64,000 bases of DNA. It comes from Brachynemurus nebulosus. Lineage: Eukaryota > Arthropoda > Insecta > Neuroptera > Myrmeleontidae. Below are positions 34,611 through 43,212 of this stretch, piece after piece (position 1 is the first letter of the stretch; each line of letters begins with the position of its first letter). The DNA lies in contig JAPWDM010000062.1 in NCBI GenBank assembly GCA_035578155.1, positions 1-64,000 of the forward strand. Reading direction: 5' to 3'. Below the pieces are notes generated by a model that saw nothing but the letters and a program-made list of their open reading frames with translations, did no database searches and was not told the origin of the DNA. The position numbers were made by a program, and so were the translations under genes.

Positions 34611-35262
34611 GGTACCATCATAGTGTAATCGGCGTCTATTTTCGCGATTTTTTTTCGGATAGATAGGACGGGGAAATAGGGATGAATTTTTTTTTTTACG
34701 ATTAATACCAAAATTTAACAATACAAAAATGATTTTTTTACTCATTTTTATTTATATTTTATAATTATTACAATTTTTTGAAAAAAGTGTCTTTAAAAAA
34801 GGGCTGATATTCACGTCCACGATTGTGGCCGCAGTTTTCATCTGGAAAAAGATCAAATAGCTGTTGGTAAGCCGCTATGTACCTATCGGAGCTTTTTTTG
34901 AAATTTGAGAAAATGGCGGCGTTTTGAATAAAAAGTACAAAATTTTTTATAGTTTTTCGTGGGGAAAAATAGGAAGATTTTAAAAATATAGCTCCCATAA
35001 GTACATAGCGGCTTACCCACAGATTGAAAATCTATTTGATTTTTTTTCCCCAAATGAAAACTGCGGCCGTAATCGTGAGCACCAATATCCGCCCTCTTTT
35101 AAAGACACTTTTTTTCAAAAAATTATTTTAATTAGGTATAAAAAATAAAGAAAAATGAATAAAAAATCGTAAAAATAATTCATCCCCATTCCCCCATACT
35201 ATCCATCCGAAAAAAATCGCGAAAATTGACTAGTTTTCGGCCGATCACATTGCGATGGTACC
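34611..35262. mobile_element. TTAA-flanked foldback MITE, ~650 bp
   Basis: The element begins GGTACCATC and ends GATGGTACC, flanked by TTAA at 34607-34610 and 35263-35266. The two halves are imperfect inverted copies over roughly 270-300 bp (for example TCGCGATTTTTTTTCGGAT, and TAAGCCGCTATGTAC near the centre). TTAA duplication is the piggyBac signature, but no transposase is present; superfamily assignment is inference. Confidence 0.78.
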
Positions 35263-35689
35263 TTAATAAAATTTCTAGAATATTGCCAGTCAGCAGAGAC
35301 ATCGGAAACTGATTTCAAAAAAAGCTTTGAGTTTTATTATTATTTTTCTTTATTTTTCCGAAGAGTAGAGGTTTCGAATAATTTTTAGATTGATAAGATT
35401 TAAAATAAACCGGTAAAAACCTGTTTTTAAAAAAAAACCTCTATTTTTTAGTAATATTTGAATTATTATTTTCTAAGTTAATTTTTTTATTATTTTTCCT
35501 GTTTATTTTTTTAATTTTTTTTTTTCAACGCTATTTTTTGTTTGTCTTCTTAAAACAATAAAACAATTAAAATTTTCGAAACCGGTTGGAAATAATGTTT
35601 CGGTCAATTATCTACAACAAAATTCAGCTTCCCAGGATGATTTGGAGGGAGTAGAGGGGAAAAAAAGGAATTTGGCCGGATCTAACACG

Positions 35690-36250
35690 CCCACAGCCCC
35701 CCAGAATTAACGTAATGTGTTACAATTTTGTGATTTTTGGACGTTTTAAAATTTTACCCCCACCCCCCCTCATTTTTAAGCAACAATTTCATGCTATTTC
35801 GACGTTTTCGAAGTTTGTACCACTCGCACAGGTCACCCAAATAAACCTAGAGGGCTGAAATTTTGTATTCCGATTGAGCTGGTATCAAAGGGGTGCCTTT
35901 TGAGGGTCTCGACTTTTAACCCCTATCCCCACCATTTTTATACCAAAAAGAACATGATTTTTCTTGTTTTTTAACAGTTTCGTTCGGGTCAAAATCTCCC
36001 CAAACAAACCTAGAGGGTTGAATTTTTGTGTACAGGTTAAGCTAATAGCCAGACACTGCTTTTTGGAGGTTTCAAATTTTAACCCTTACCCCCACGATTT
36101 TTTTACGCCGATATTTTCTTAATTTTTTTGCTTGTTTTCTAACACGTCTAGAGACTCTCTGAAGAAACCTAGAGGGCTGAAATTTTGTACGTGTATTCAG
36201 TTAGTATCCAGCTAGTATCTTCTAGGGAGCTCACATTACTTTCCCCACCA
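35690..36250 (+). repeat. Degenerate ~160-bp tandem repeat
   Basis: The phrase AACCTAGAGGGcTGAAaTTTT recurs at 35843, 36006 and 36165, each followed by a stretch with ACCCCcACCC-type C-rich words. The copies are diverged. Confidence 0.7.
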
Positions 36251-36532
36251 CTTCTCCCATTTTTACATCGGAATTCAATGCTATTGTTAAATGTGTTTTA
36301 AATGCATTATTTTCATTCTGAATACAAGTAGGCGGATAGTAATTTTAAATAATTAAAAAAAGTAAACTTACTTTTATAACAAACGAGATACATACATATT
36401 AGGCAATTTAAAATTATTATTAAAGTCGCTGTTTATTTATAAATTAGGGATTTTGGATTTTTATTAATTATAAAATAGAAATTTTGGATTTTTTTGGAAA
36501 GAAAAAATATCTTCATAAGGGCCTTCCAGTTT

Positions 36533-36538
36533 ACTATT
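36533..36538 (+). repeat. Left 6-bp target-site duplication (ACTATT)
   Basis: Identical to 46771-46776 and immediately outside the AGTAGTAG end of the palindrome. Confidence 0.7.
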
Positions 36539-36573
36539 AGTAGTAGAAATATGAGAGTTTGGGGCCCACCTTC

Positions 36574-36609
36574 CCACCTGCCGACTTTTTGAGTGACCTC
36601 GGCAGGTGG
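36574..36609. repeat. Terminal hairpin of left arm
   Basis: CCACCTGCCGA (36574-36584) pairs perfectly with TCGGCAGGTGG (36599-36609) around a 14-nt loop. A second GC-rich inverted motif (CGAGGC/GCCTCCG) follows near 36620-36645. The mirrored hairpin is at 46700-46735. Confidence 0.8.
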
Positions 36610-36668
36610 TAAAACTACCGAGGCGGTTCTAGAAGCCTCCGGCGGTGGGTGGAGCAAAAATTTTTTTC

Positions 36669-36757
36669 TAGCCTAGCGGAACTTGATCCAACCTAAGAGA
36701 ACCTAAGGAAATTTGGTGTAACCTAACAAAAATTTTTTTAACCTAAGAATTTAAAAA
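36669..36757. repeat. CCTAA-rich subterminal block
   Basis: Four copies of AACCTAA occur within ~65 bp (near 36690, 36701, 36722 and 36739). TTAGG is the common insect telomere unit, but the copies are irregular here. Mirrored at about 46552-46640. Confidence 0.4.
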
Positions 36758-36975
36758 TTCCGTAATAGATGGCGCAGCCACCTTCGAGCCCTGTGAATTC
36801 GCTACTAGATGGCGCGGCCACCTTCGAGCCTGTGAATTCGCTACTAGATGGCGTTGCTAGTCTGGATTCCTGTGTGTAAGTTTGAAAAATTGTCAATAGA
36901 TGGCATCGAAAACCTTTTTTTTTTGATAGTTAAACTAGCCATTAAAAGATGGCCTTGCTTTCATAATTTTATAAT

Positions 36976-37254
36976 ATTTTTATCTGAAAACAGGCTTAAA
37001 CTGTCAGCTGACGCCACTAAAGGTAAACTGATATCAAACAGCGAAGATTTCTCTCTAATATGCAAAAATGAATTTTATCATATGATTGTATATTTTTATC
37101 TGAAAACAGGTTTAAACTTGTATAAATTGCCAGCTGACGTCACTAAAGGTAAACTGATATCAAATAGCGAAGATTTCTGTCTAATATGCGAAAATGAAGC
37201 AGCAGGTTTTAACCTGTATGGCTACATAAAGTGTGACAGCTGACGTCACCATAC
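36976..37254 (+). promoter_or_regulatory. Duplicated upstream module with CRE-like sites
   Basis: A ~100-bp module is repeated (36976-37073 and 37091-37197; shared AAAGGTAAACTGATATCAAA). CAGCTGACGTCA, an E-box fused to a CRE-like TGACGTCA, occurs at about 37129 and 37237, with a CAGCTGACGCCA variant near 37003. It ends 13 bp upstream of the TATA box of the 132-aa gene. An open frame (36848-37243) crosses this region in both arms, but its overlap with the repeats and promoter argues against a gene. Confidence 0.6.
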
Positions 37255-37266
37255 TATTTTTTCTGC

Positions 37267-37297
37267 TATAAAAAGGGCGCGACAGAATTTCATCAGT
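37267..37297 (+). promoter_or_regulatory. TATA box and initiator of the 132-aa gene (left)
   Basis: TATAAAAA at 37267 and the arthropod initiator-like TCAGTT at 37293-37298, 28 bp from the T of TATA to the A of TCAGT. The predicted leader to ATG 37395 is about 100 nt. Confidence 0.75.
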
Positions 37298-37394
37298 TGC
37301 AATTTTGTTCGAAACTTTAGTGAAAAAAAAAACATTAAACCTTATTGTTGTGAATTTTCAATTGTTGTGTGTTAAGAGTTAATTGTTGCCAACA

Positions 37395-37793
37395 ATGGAA
37401 TCCATTACTGCTGGTGCTTCATCTGGAAACAGAGACTTAATTCAAAAAATGGCTGGAAATTTTGTGGATGAATTGAATCATCTTGACGCTGTTAAACGAT
37501 GGATTAAACTTTCTGATATGGAAATTGGAAAAGTATATAAAATAATGGGAGCCAGTCAACTACCATCGAAATTCGATTCATCGAAAATGAAGACAATATT
37601 GGAATTGGAAATTGGATACATTTCGTTACCGGCGAGATTTGACAATTTGAACGAGCAGATGCTGGCATGGTTGCAAAGCAATCCAAAACTTGGTATTATG
37701 AATAATGGACCAATTGGACTAACTCATAAATTGCAATTCAAAACGTTGGATCTTCTTGAAATCGTGGAGGATGCTGAATGGCGAATTTTGTAA
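37395..37793 (+). CDS. Small 132-aa protein, left-arm copy
   Basis: ATG at 37395 sits in a strong context (CAACAATGG). The protein begins MESITAGASSGN and has a core pattern KVYKIMGASQLPSKF...LELEIGYISLPARF...LAWLQSN...LTHKLQF. The alternating hydrophobic strands and 'YISLPARF' word suggest a small beta-rich, possibly OB-like nucleic-acid-binding fold; this is inference, and I do not recognise the family with certainty. It has no signal peptide or membrane segment. The right-arm copy (45516-45914) encodes the identical protein. The TATA/initiator promoter lies upstream, with an AATAAAA signal and an A-rich tract (37879-37941) downstream. It is convergent with the 381-aa gene of the same arm. 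Confidence 0.8.
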   Translation: MESITAGASSGNRDLIQKMAGNFVDELNHLDAVKRWIKLSDMEIGKVYKIMGASQLPSKFDSSKMKTILELEIGYISLPARFDNLNEQMLAWLQSNPKLGIMNNGPIGLTHKLQFKTLDLLEIVEDAEWRIL

Positions 37794-37875
37794 TTTATTC
37801 TCTTCAAAAATGTATTATTTAATTGTACTATGTATTTTAAAAAATTTCAATATTGTATCAATTTTTACATATATT

Positions 37876-37941
37876 TAATAAAAAATTATAAAAAAACAAA
37901 AAAAAAAAACAAAAAAAAAAACAAAAAACAAAAAAAAAAAA
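37876..37941 (+). terminator. Poly(A) signal and A-rich tract (left)
   Basis: AATAAAA about 85 bp after the stop codon, followed by an (A)nC tract of about 50 bp. Mirrored at about 45369-45434. Confidence 0.6.
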
Positions 37942-40095
37942 ATTCGATTTTTTTTTCAATACCCATCGCTAGACATTGATTTATATTCTAGTTTTGATTA
38001 TGCAAGATTAATAAATAAACATTATTTGGTGTTTAATAAAAAATTTAAAAAATCGATTTTTCAATTCAGGTCTCGTCTCTAAATCACAATTTTTGAACTA
38101 AGTATAAATCAATAATACATATGAGTAATATTTGATATGCATTGTATTGTTAGGTTTTATGGTGAATAATTATAAAACAAAAAAAAGATTTAATATCCCC
38201 TGAAAACGAAAAATTTAATTTTTCACATGCTTAATAAAAATTATTTTTCAAGTTTAATAAAAATTATTCTTTATAAAATCGTCTATCAAATATTAGCCTT
38301 GCACATAATATAAGAAATGCTGATTTGCTAAAATATAAATCTTGGAATGTGGATACATAATGTTATAAGTCCAATACGTTCATACATATGTATATATGAA
38401 TATTACATTGTAATACAGGTATTCGCTATATCTATAAGAATCGTGTTTAAAAGCCAAATTTATTTTCCCGAATTTTTTAAAATATATATAGTAATATAAT
38501 ATTTCGCATATATACAGTACTCTGTTAAAAGTACGGGTTTCTACACCGTTAAAAAAAAAACATATATTTTACAATATCAATATATTGTAAAAATCATATT
38601 TTTTAATATTTTTAAAACTGAATATGTAATATCAAGAATTTAAAACAGTTTTGAAACATTAATTTCTCCTCATAATATTTTTTTAGTCTTAAATTAATAG
38701 CACAATGTTCCATATATTTTAAGAAAATTTTTCTTTTAATATTTTATAACTTATCTAAAAATTTATAGCTATTTTTATCAAAAATTTATTACTTGCTATT
38801 GTTAAAAAATTAGTTGAATATATCTATAGGTGTTAAGTGACCCCTAGTTTTGTGAAAGACGGTAGTAATAGCAATTCATCTTAAATACGAAATTATTTTA
38901 TCAATGCTAAATAAGCGTTTTTTTTTCTCATATTATCATACTCCAATATATTGTATATTATTATAATTTATAAAAATGTGTTTTATTTATTAAAAAAATT
39001 TAGCAAAATTTTAAATATTATCGCGTCAAAATAATATTCAGAAGTCAATAAGAGACAATAGCAGTAAATTTATTAAGATAACTATAAATAAATATTAATC
39101 TAATGTTGAAATATTTATTAACAAATAGTATTACTTAGTAGAAAATTAGGTACCTATTGTTTTGTTTTCAAATTTACCTTTTTGCAATTAAAGAAAATTT
39201 TAGTAACTATCGATACCTATATAAAACGATACCCATAAAAGACAAGCATGCTCTGATCTCAACAATTTTTTCCCATGTTAAATTCGTATGTTCTTACTTC
39301 GCTGAAACTTATTATGTTTATATATTCCCCCAATATTTTCTACCATAAACAATAGCTATAGTAAGCTAGGTAGGTATTGAATAAGTATTTTTTGTTTGTT
39401 AATTTATTGATGATAGAGAAAAAAAAATTTATGTTTTTATAGACAGTGAAATACTTTTAAACTATTTTTTTGCAGTTTAATTTTGTAAAAACACCTAAAA
39501 ATTATCAGTCACAGACAAATATTTCTAAGCAAACGAATTGAAAATGTAGTTTTATATCATAAGAATAAATGCGTATATATAGGGTGGACAGTAAATAACT
39601 CTCATAATTTTTAAAGAGCGGATGAAAACTTTAATTTTGGATTACGAAATTTTATTTTTTTTTCCGGAGTTAAGCTGCATTCAATTAATTAACCCTTTCC
39701 TGCGCAGCAGTTTTACATCATTACTGTTCAAACTATACTTCAAATTAACAAATCATTAATAACATGGGTAAATACTTATTAGCAAGAATTACATAGTTTA
39801 CACATATGTTCTATCACACCAGAATGTTAATAGGACAATGCGATTTAATTGCCTATATTCAGGAGCAAGCAAAAACATTACCTATTTCAATAGCTTAGAA
39901 AATACACATTACATTTTTTTTTCGTTGTAAGAACAATCATTTCGGTGATCTTTTTTAACGAATTACTAAAATTGCTTAAGGACTATGGTATGTAAGAAAT
40001 AACAACACTCACATAATTTTAAACTAATTAACGTACAGCTATTGGAAAAGTTACAAAGATTTTTTTAACAACTTATTAAATGTTGATAGCTTATT
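37942..40095. other. Left-arm AT-rich region without ORFs
   Basis: About 2.2 kb between the two convergent genes, conserved almost base for base in the right arm (43213-45368). No ORF with coding features; a short open frame at 39157-39348 is not supported. Its conservation probably reflects arm homogenisation. Confidence 0.6.
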
Positions 40096-41241
40096 TTAAT
40101 ATCTTCTATAGGGTCGTAAGTATAACCCTAAACCCGAAATATTTTCATTACCATCGTTGACGACTATATTCTCGTCATCATCAGCTTCTCCTTCGCTCGC
40201 AGTATCTTCGTTGTCGCTAGCAGATGTTTTTTCATCGCTGTCTTCGTCATCATTTGATATATACTTTAGCACTGGTTCAATAATATCATGCTTTTCCAAT
40301 TCCCTGGTTATTGAGATAATCCGCTTTCCAATGTCACTTTCCTTTAAATTATTAAAATGGCTTCGTTTTTTCTCGTTTTCGATATAATCCGCAAAGCTGG
40401 GATTTATAATATGACTCCTTTCCATTAAATTATATATAGTATTAACCATTTCTTCTCCAATTTGCGTCTGAGTCGCTAAACTTCTTAGTTCATCAACTAA
40501 ATGGTTCGGGTCATCAAAATATTCTTCATCATCAACAGGTTTCGAATAGCCATTATGAAGGTTAGTATTTTCATCATCATATTTGAAACGTTTAGCTTCT
40601 CCATTTATTGAATTAGATGTTGAAGGTTGGTCCTTTTCTTCCGAATTTTTATCTTCTTGTTCTTCATCCTTTGCGCATGCGTTCTGAAGCTCTTTGACCA
40701 TTAATATGTCTAGAGCAGTTTGTAAGAGACCAGCTATCTTTGGAGTAAAACTTGTTTCTTTGTAGTTATCAGGCGATGGTAAATGCTTTTGTTCATCAGA
40801 TCCATTATCTTCGACATTTACCGATTGTAGAATATTATGCGAGTTTTTTAAAGCGTGGAATTTACTTCTGATTGCTTCTGCTGCAGCCATCATACTTTCA
40901 TCAAAAGTATTCAAGTTTCTTTTAGATAGATCTGTATCATTTTCGTGTTGATTTTGAAATACTGGTGCTTTATCTTCCTTTTCTTCATTTCTTGCTTCAA
41001 AACTATATTCGGTTTCATTATCATCATATTCATCATTAGATTTTGACGATTCACTTTGTCTCCTGTTCTCCGCGCTGTTCACTTGTGTCCCATTATTTAC
41101 CGTGGTATATTCAAACTGATTATTTCCGATCTGGTCATTATTGTTTGTTTGATGTTCCTGAGCATGCACTCTTCTTTTCATATGACGTAAAAGAGAACTT
41201 CTCCGCGAAAATGTCTTGTCACAACGTATACAATTAAACAT
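40096..41241 (-). CDS. C2H2 zinc-finger acidic protein, left-arm copy
   Basis: 381 aa starting MFNCIRCDKTF. One N-terminal C2H2 finger (CxxC-x12-H-x5-H; C4, C7, H20, H26) is followed by a basic RRVHAQ, a polar Asn/Ser/Glu-rich middle and a strongly acidic C-terminus (DDEDSDEKTSASDNEDTA) ending LGLYLRPYRRY. The layout of a DNA-binding finger plus acidic region suggests a transcriptional regulator or an origin-binding factor of the element; this is inference. It differs from the right-arm copy at only three residues (Gly/Ala, Tyr/Asn, Asn/Lys). Transcription would start near the central repeats and run outward. No homologue recognised. Confidence 0.8.
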   Translation of the reverse strand: MFNCIRCDKTFSRRSSLLRHMKRRVHAQEHQTNNNDQIGNNQFEYTTVNNGTQVNSAENRRQSESSKSNDEYDDNETEYSFEARNEEKEDKAPVFQNQHENDTDLSKRNLNTFDESMMAAAEAIRSKFHALKNSHNILQSVNVEDNGSDEQKHLPSPDNYKETSFTPKIAGLLQTALDILMVKELQNACAKDEEQEDKNSEEKDQPSTSNSINGEAKRFKYDDENTNLHNGYSKPVDDEEYFDDPNHLVDELRSLATQTQIGEEMVNTIYNLMERSHIINPSFADYIENEKKRSHFNNLKESDIGKRIISITRELEKHDIIEPVLKYISNDDEDSDEKTSASDNEDTASEGEADDDENIVVNDGNENISGLGLYLRPYRRY

Positions 41242-41251
41242 TTTGAAAGAT

Positions 41252-41315
41252 GTGAATAGTTCGATTTATAACATAACACTGATTAGTTTTTATATCGACA
41301 TGATCTTATATAGTA
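41252..41315 (-). promoter_or_regulatory. TATA/initiator of the left zinc-finger gene
   Basis: The mirror of 41996-42030: TATATAAG about 32 bp before an ATCAGTG initiator-like motif, with an ATATAAAA between. It lies between the central repeats and the ATG. Confidence 0.7.
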
Positions 41316-41339
41316 CAACCAGAGCAGAATTGACGTAAA

Positions 41340-41968
41340 GTAATGACACCAAAATGCACCAAAGGTGCACCAAATGACACCAAACTGCACCAAAGGTGCA
41401 CCAAATGACACCAAACTGCACCAAAGGTGCACCAAATGACACCAAACTGCACCAAAGGTGCACCAAATGACACCAAACTGCACCAAATGACACCAAAATG
41501 CACCAAAGGTGCACCAAATGACACCAAACTGCACCAAAGGTGCACCAAAATGCACCAAAGGTGCACCAAATGACACCAAACTGCACCAAAGGTGCACCAA
41601 ATGACTTTGGTGCACCTTTGGTGCAGTTTGGTGTCATTTGGTACAACTTTGGTGCATTTTGGTGTCATTTGGTGCAGTTTGGTGTCATTTGGTGCACCTT
41701 TGGTGCAGTTTGGTGTCATTTGGTGCACCTTTGGTGCATTTTGGTGTCATTTGGTGCAGTTTGGTGTCATTTGGTGCACCTTTGGTGCAGTTTGGTGTCA
41801 TTTGGTGCACCTTTGGTGCATTTTGGTGTCATTTGGTGCAGTTTGGTGTCATTTGGTGCACCTTTGGTGCAGTTTGGTGTCATTTGGTGCAGTTTGGTGT
41901 CATTTGGTGCACCTTTGGTGCAGTTTGGTGTCATTTGGTGCACCTTTGGTGCATTTTGGTGTCATTAC
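41340..41968. repeat. Central inverted field of ~31-bp repeats
   Basis: Left half: tandem GGTGCACCAAA/TGACACCAAACTGCACC units (41340-41601, ~260 bp). Right half: the inverse (41606-41968, ~360 bp). The inversion point is about 41603, CCAAA-TGAC-TTTGG. Units are built from TTTGGTGCAC, CTTTGGTGCAG and TTTGGTGTCA, so TTTGGTG recurs about every 10-11 bp; GGTGCACC is itself palindromic. Unit order varies (some ~20-bp units). Long ORFs here are artefacts of the periodicity. Confidence 0.9.
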
Positions 41969-41995
41969 TTTACGTCAATTCTGCTCTGGTTGTAC

Positions 41996-42030
41996 TATAT
42001 AAGATCATGTCGATATAAAAACTAATCAGT
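41996..42030 (+). promoter_or_regulatory. TATA/initiator of the right zinc-finger gene
   Basis: TATATAAG at 41996 and ATCAGTG at 42025; a second TATA-like word (GATATAAAA) lies at 42012. ATG follows at 42067. Confidence 0.7.
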
Positions 42031-42066
42031 GTTATGTTATAAATCGAACTATTCACATCTATCAAA

Positions 42067-43212
42067 ATGTTTAATTGTATACGTTGTGACAAGACATTTT
42101 CGCGGAGAAGTTCTCTTTTACGTCATATGAAAAGAAGAGTGCATGCTCAGGAACATCAAACAAACAATAATGACCAGATCGCAAATAATCAGTTTGAATA
42201 TACCACGGTAAATAATGGGACACAAGTGAACAGCGCGGAGAACAGGAGACAAAGTGAATCGTCAAAATCTAATGATGAAAATGATGATAATGAAACCGAA
42301 TATAGTTTTGAAGCAAGAAATGAAGAAAAGGAAGATAAAGCACCAGTATTTCAAAATCAACACGAAAATGATACAGATCTATCTAAAAGAAACTTGAATA
42401 CTTTTGATGAAAGTATGATGGCTGCAGCAGAAGCAATCAGAAGTAAATTCCACGCTTTAAAAAACTCGCATAATATTCTACAATCGGTAAATGTCGAAGA
42501 TAATGGATCTGATGAACAAAAGCATTTACCATCGCCTGATAACTACAAAGAAACAAGTTTTACTCCAAAGATAGCTGGTCTCTTACAAACTGCTCTAGAC
42601 ATATTAATGGTCAAAGAGCTTCAGAACGCATGCGCAAAGGATGAAGAACAAGAAGATAAAAATTCGGAAGAAAAGGACCAACCTTCAACATCTAATTCAA
42701 TAAATGGAGAAGCTAAACGTTTCAAATATGATGATGAAAATACTAACCTTCATAATGGCTATTCGAAACCTGTTGATGATGAAGAATATTTTGATGACCC
42801 GAACCATTTAGTTGATGAACTAAGAAGTTTAGCGACTCAGACGCAAATTGGAGAAGAAATGGTTAATACTATATATAATTTAATGGAAAGGAGTCATATT
42901 ATAAATCCCAGCTTTGCGGATTATATCGAAAACGAGAAAAAACGAAGCCATTTTAATAATTTAAAGGAAAGTGACATTGGAAAGCGGATTATCTCAATAA
43001 CCAGGGAATTGGAAAAGCATGATATTATTGAACCAGTGCTAAAGTATATATCAAATGATGACGAAGACAGCGATGAAAAAACATCTGCTAGCGACAACGA
43101 AGATACTGCGAGCGAAGGAGAAGCTGATGATGACGAGAATATAGTCGTCAACGATGGTAATGAAAAAATTTCGGGTTTAGGGTTATACTTACGACCCTAT
43201 AGAAGATATTAA
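42067..43212 (+). CDS. C2H2 zinc-finger acidic protein, right-arm copy
   Basis: 381 aa, with the same architecture as 40096-41241: one N-terminal C2H2 finger, a polar middle and an acidic C-terminus with an RPYRRY end. It differs from the left copy at three residues, two in the N-terminal third and one near the C-terminus. Both copies are open, which implies recent duplication, gene conversion between arms, or selection. It is transcribed outward from the central repeat field and converges on the 132-aa gene of this arm. Confidence 0.8.
   Translation: MFNCIRCDKTFSRRSSLLRHMKRRVHAQEHQTNNNDQIANNQFEYTTVNNGTQVNSAENRRQSESSKSNDENDDNETEYSFEARNEEKEDKAPVFQNQHENDTDLSKRNLNTFDESMMAAAEAIRSKFHALKNSHNILQSVNVEDNGSDEQKHLPSPDNYKETSFTPKIAGLLQTALDILMVKELQNACAKDEEQEDKNSEEKDQPSTSNSINGEAKRFKYDDENTNLHNGYSKPVDDEEYFDDPNHLVDELRSLATQTQIGEEMVNTIYNLMERSHIINPSFADYIENEKKRSHFNNLKESDIGKRIISITRELEKHDIIEPVLKYISNDDEDSDEKTSASDNEDTASEGEADDDENIVVNDGNEKISGLGLYLRPYRRY

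Noticed and set aside
36848..37243. 131-codon frame upstream of the small gene, present in both arms
   Set aside because: It lies across a duplicated promoter module and ends just before the TATA box, and no family pattern is visible. More likely regulatory DNA.
41283..42025. Several overlapping 110-160-codon frames rich in Trp/Cys/Val repeats
   Set aside because: They are open on both strands and in several frames purely because the repeat units lack stop codons. They are not genes.
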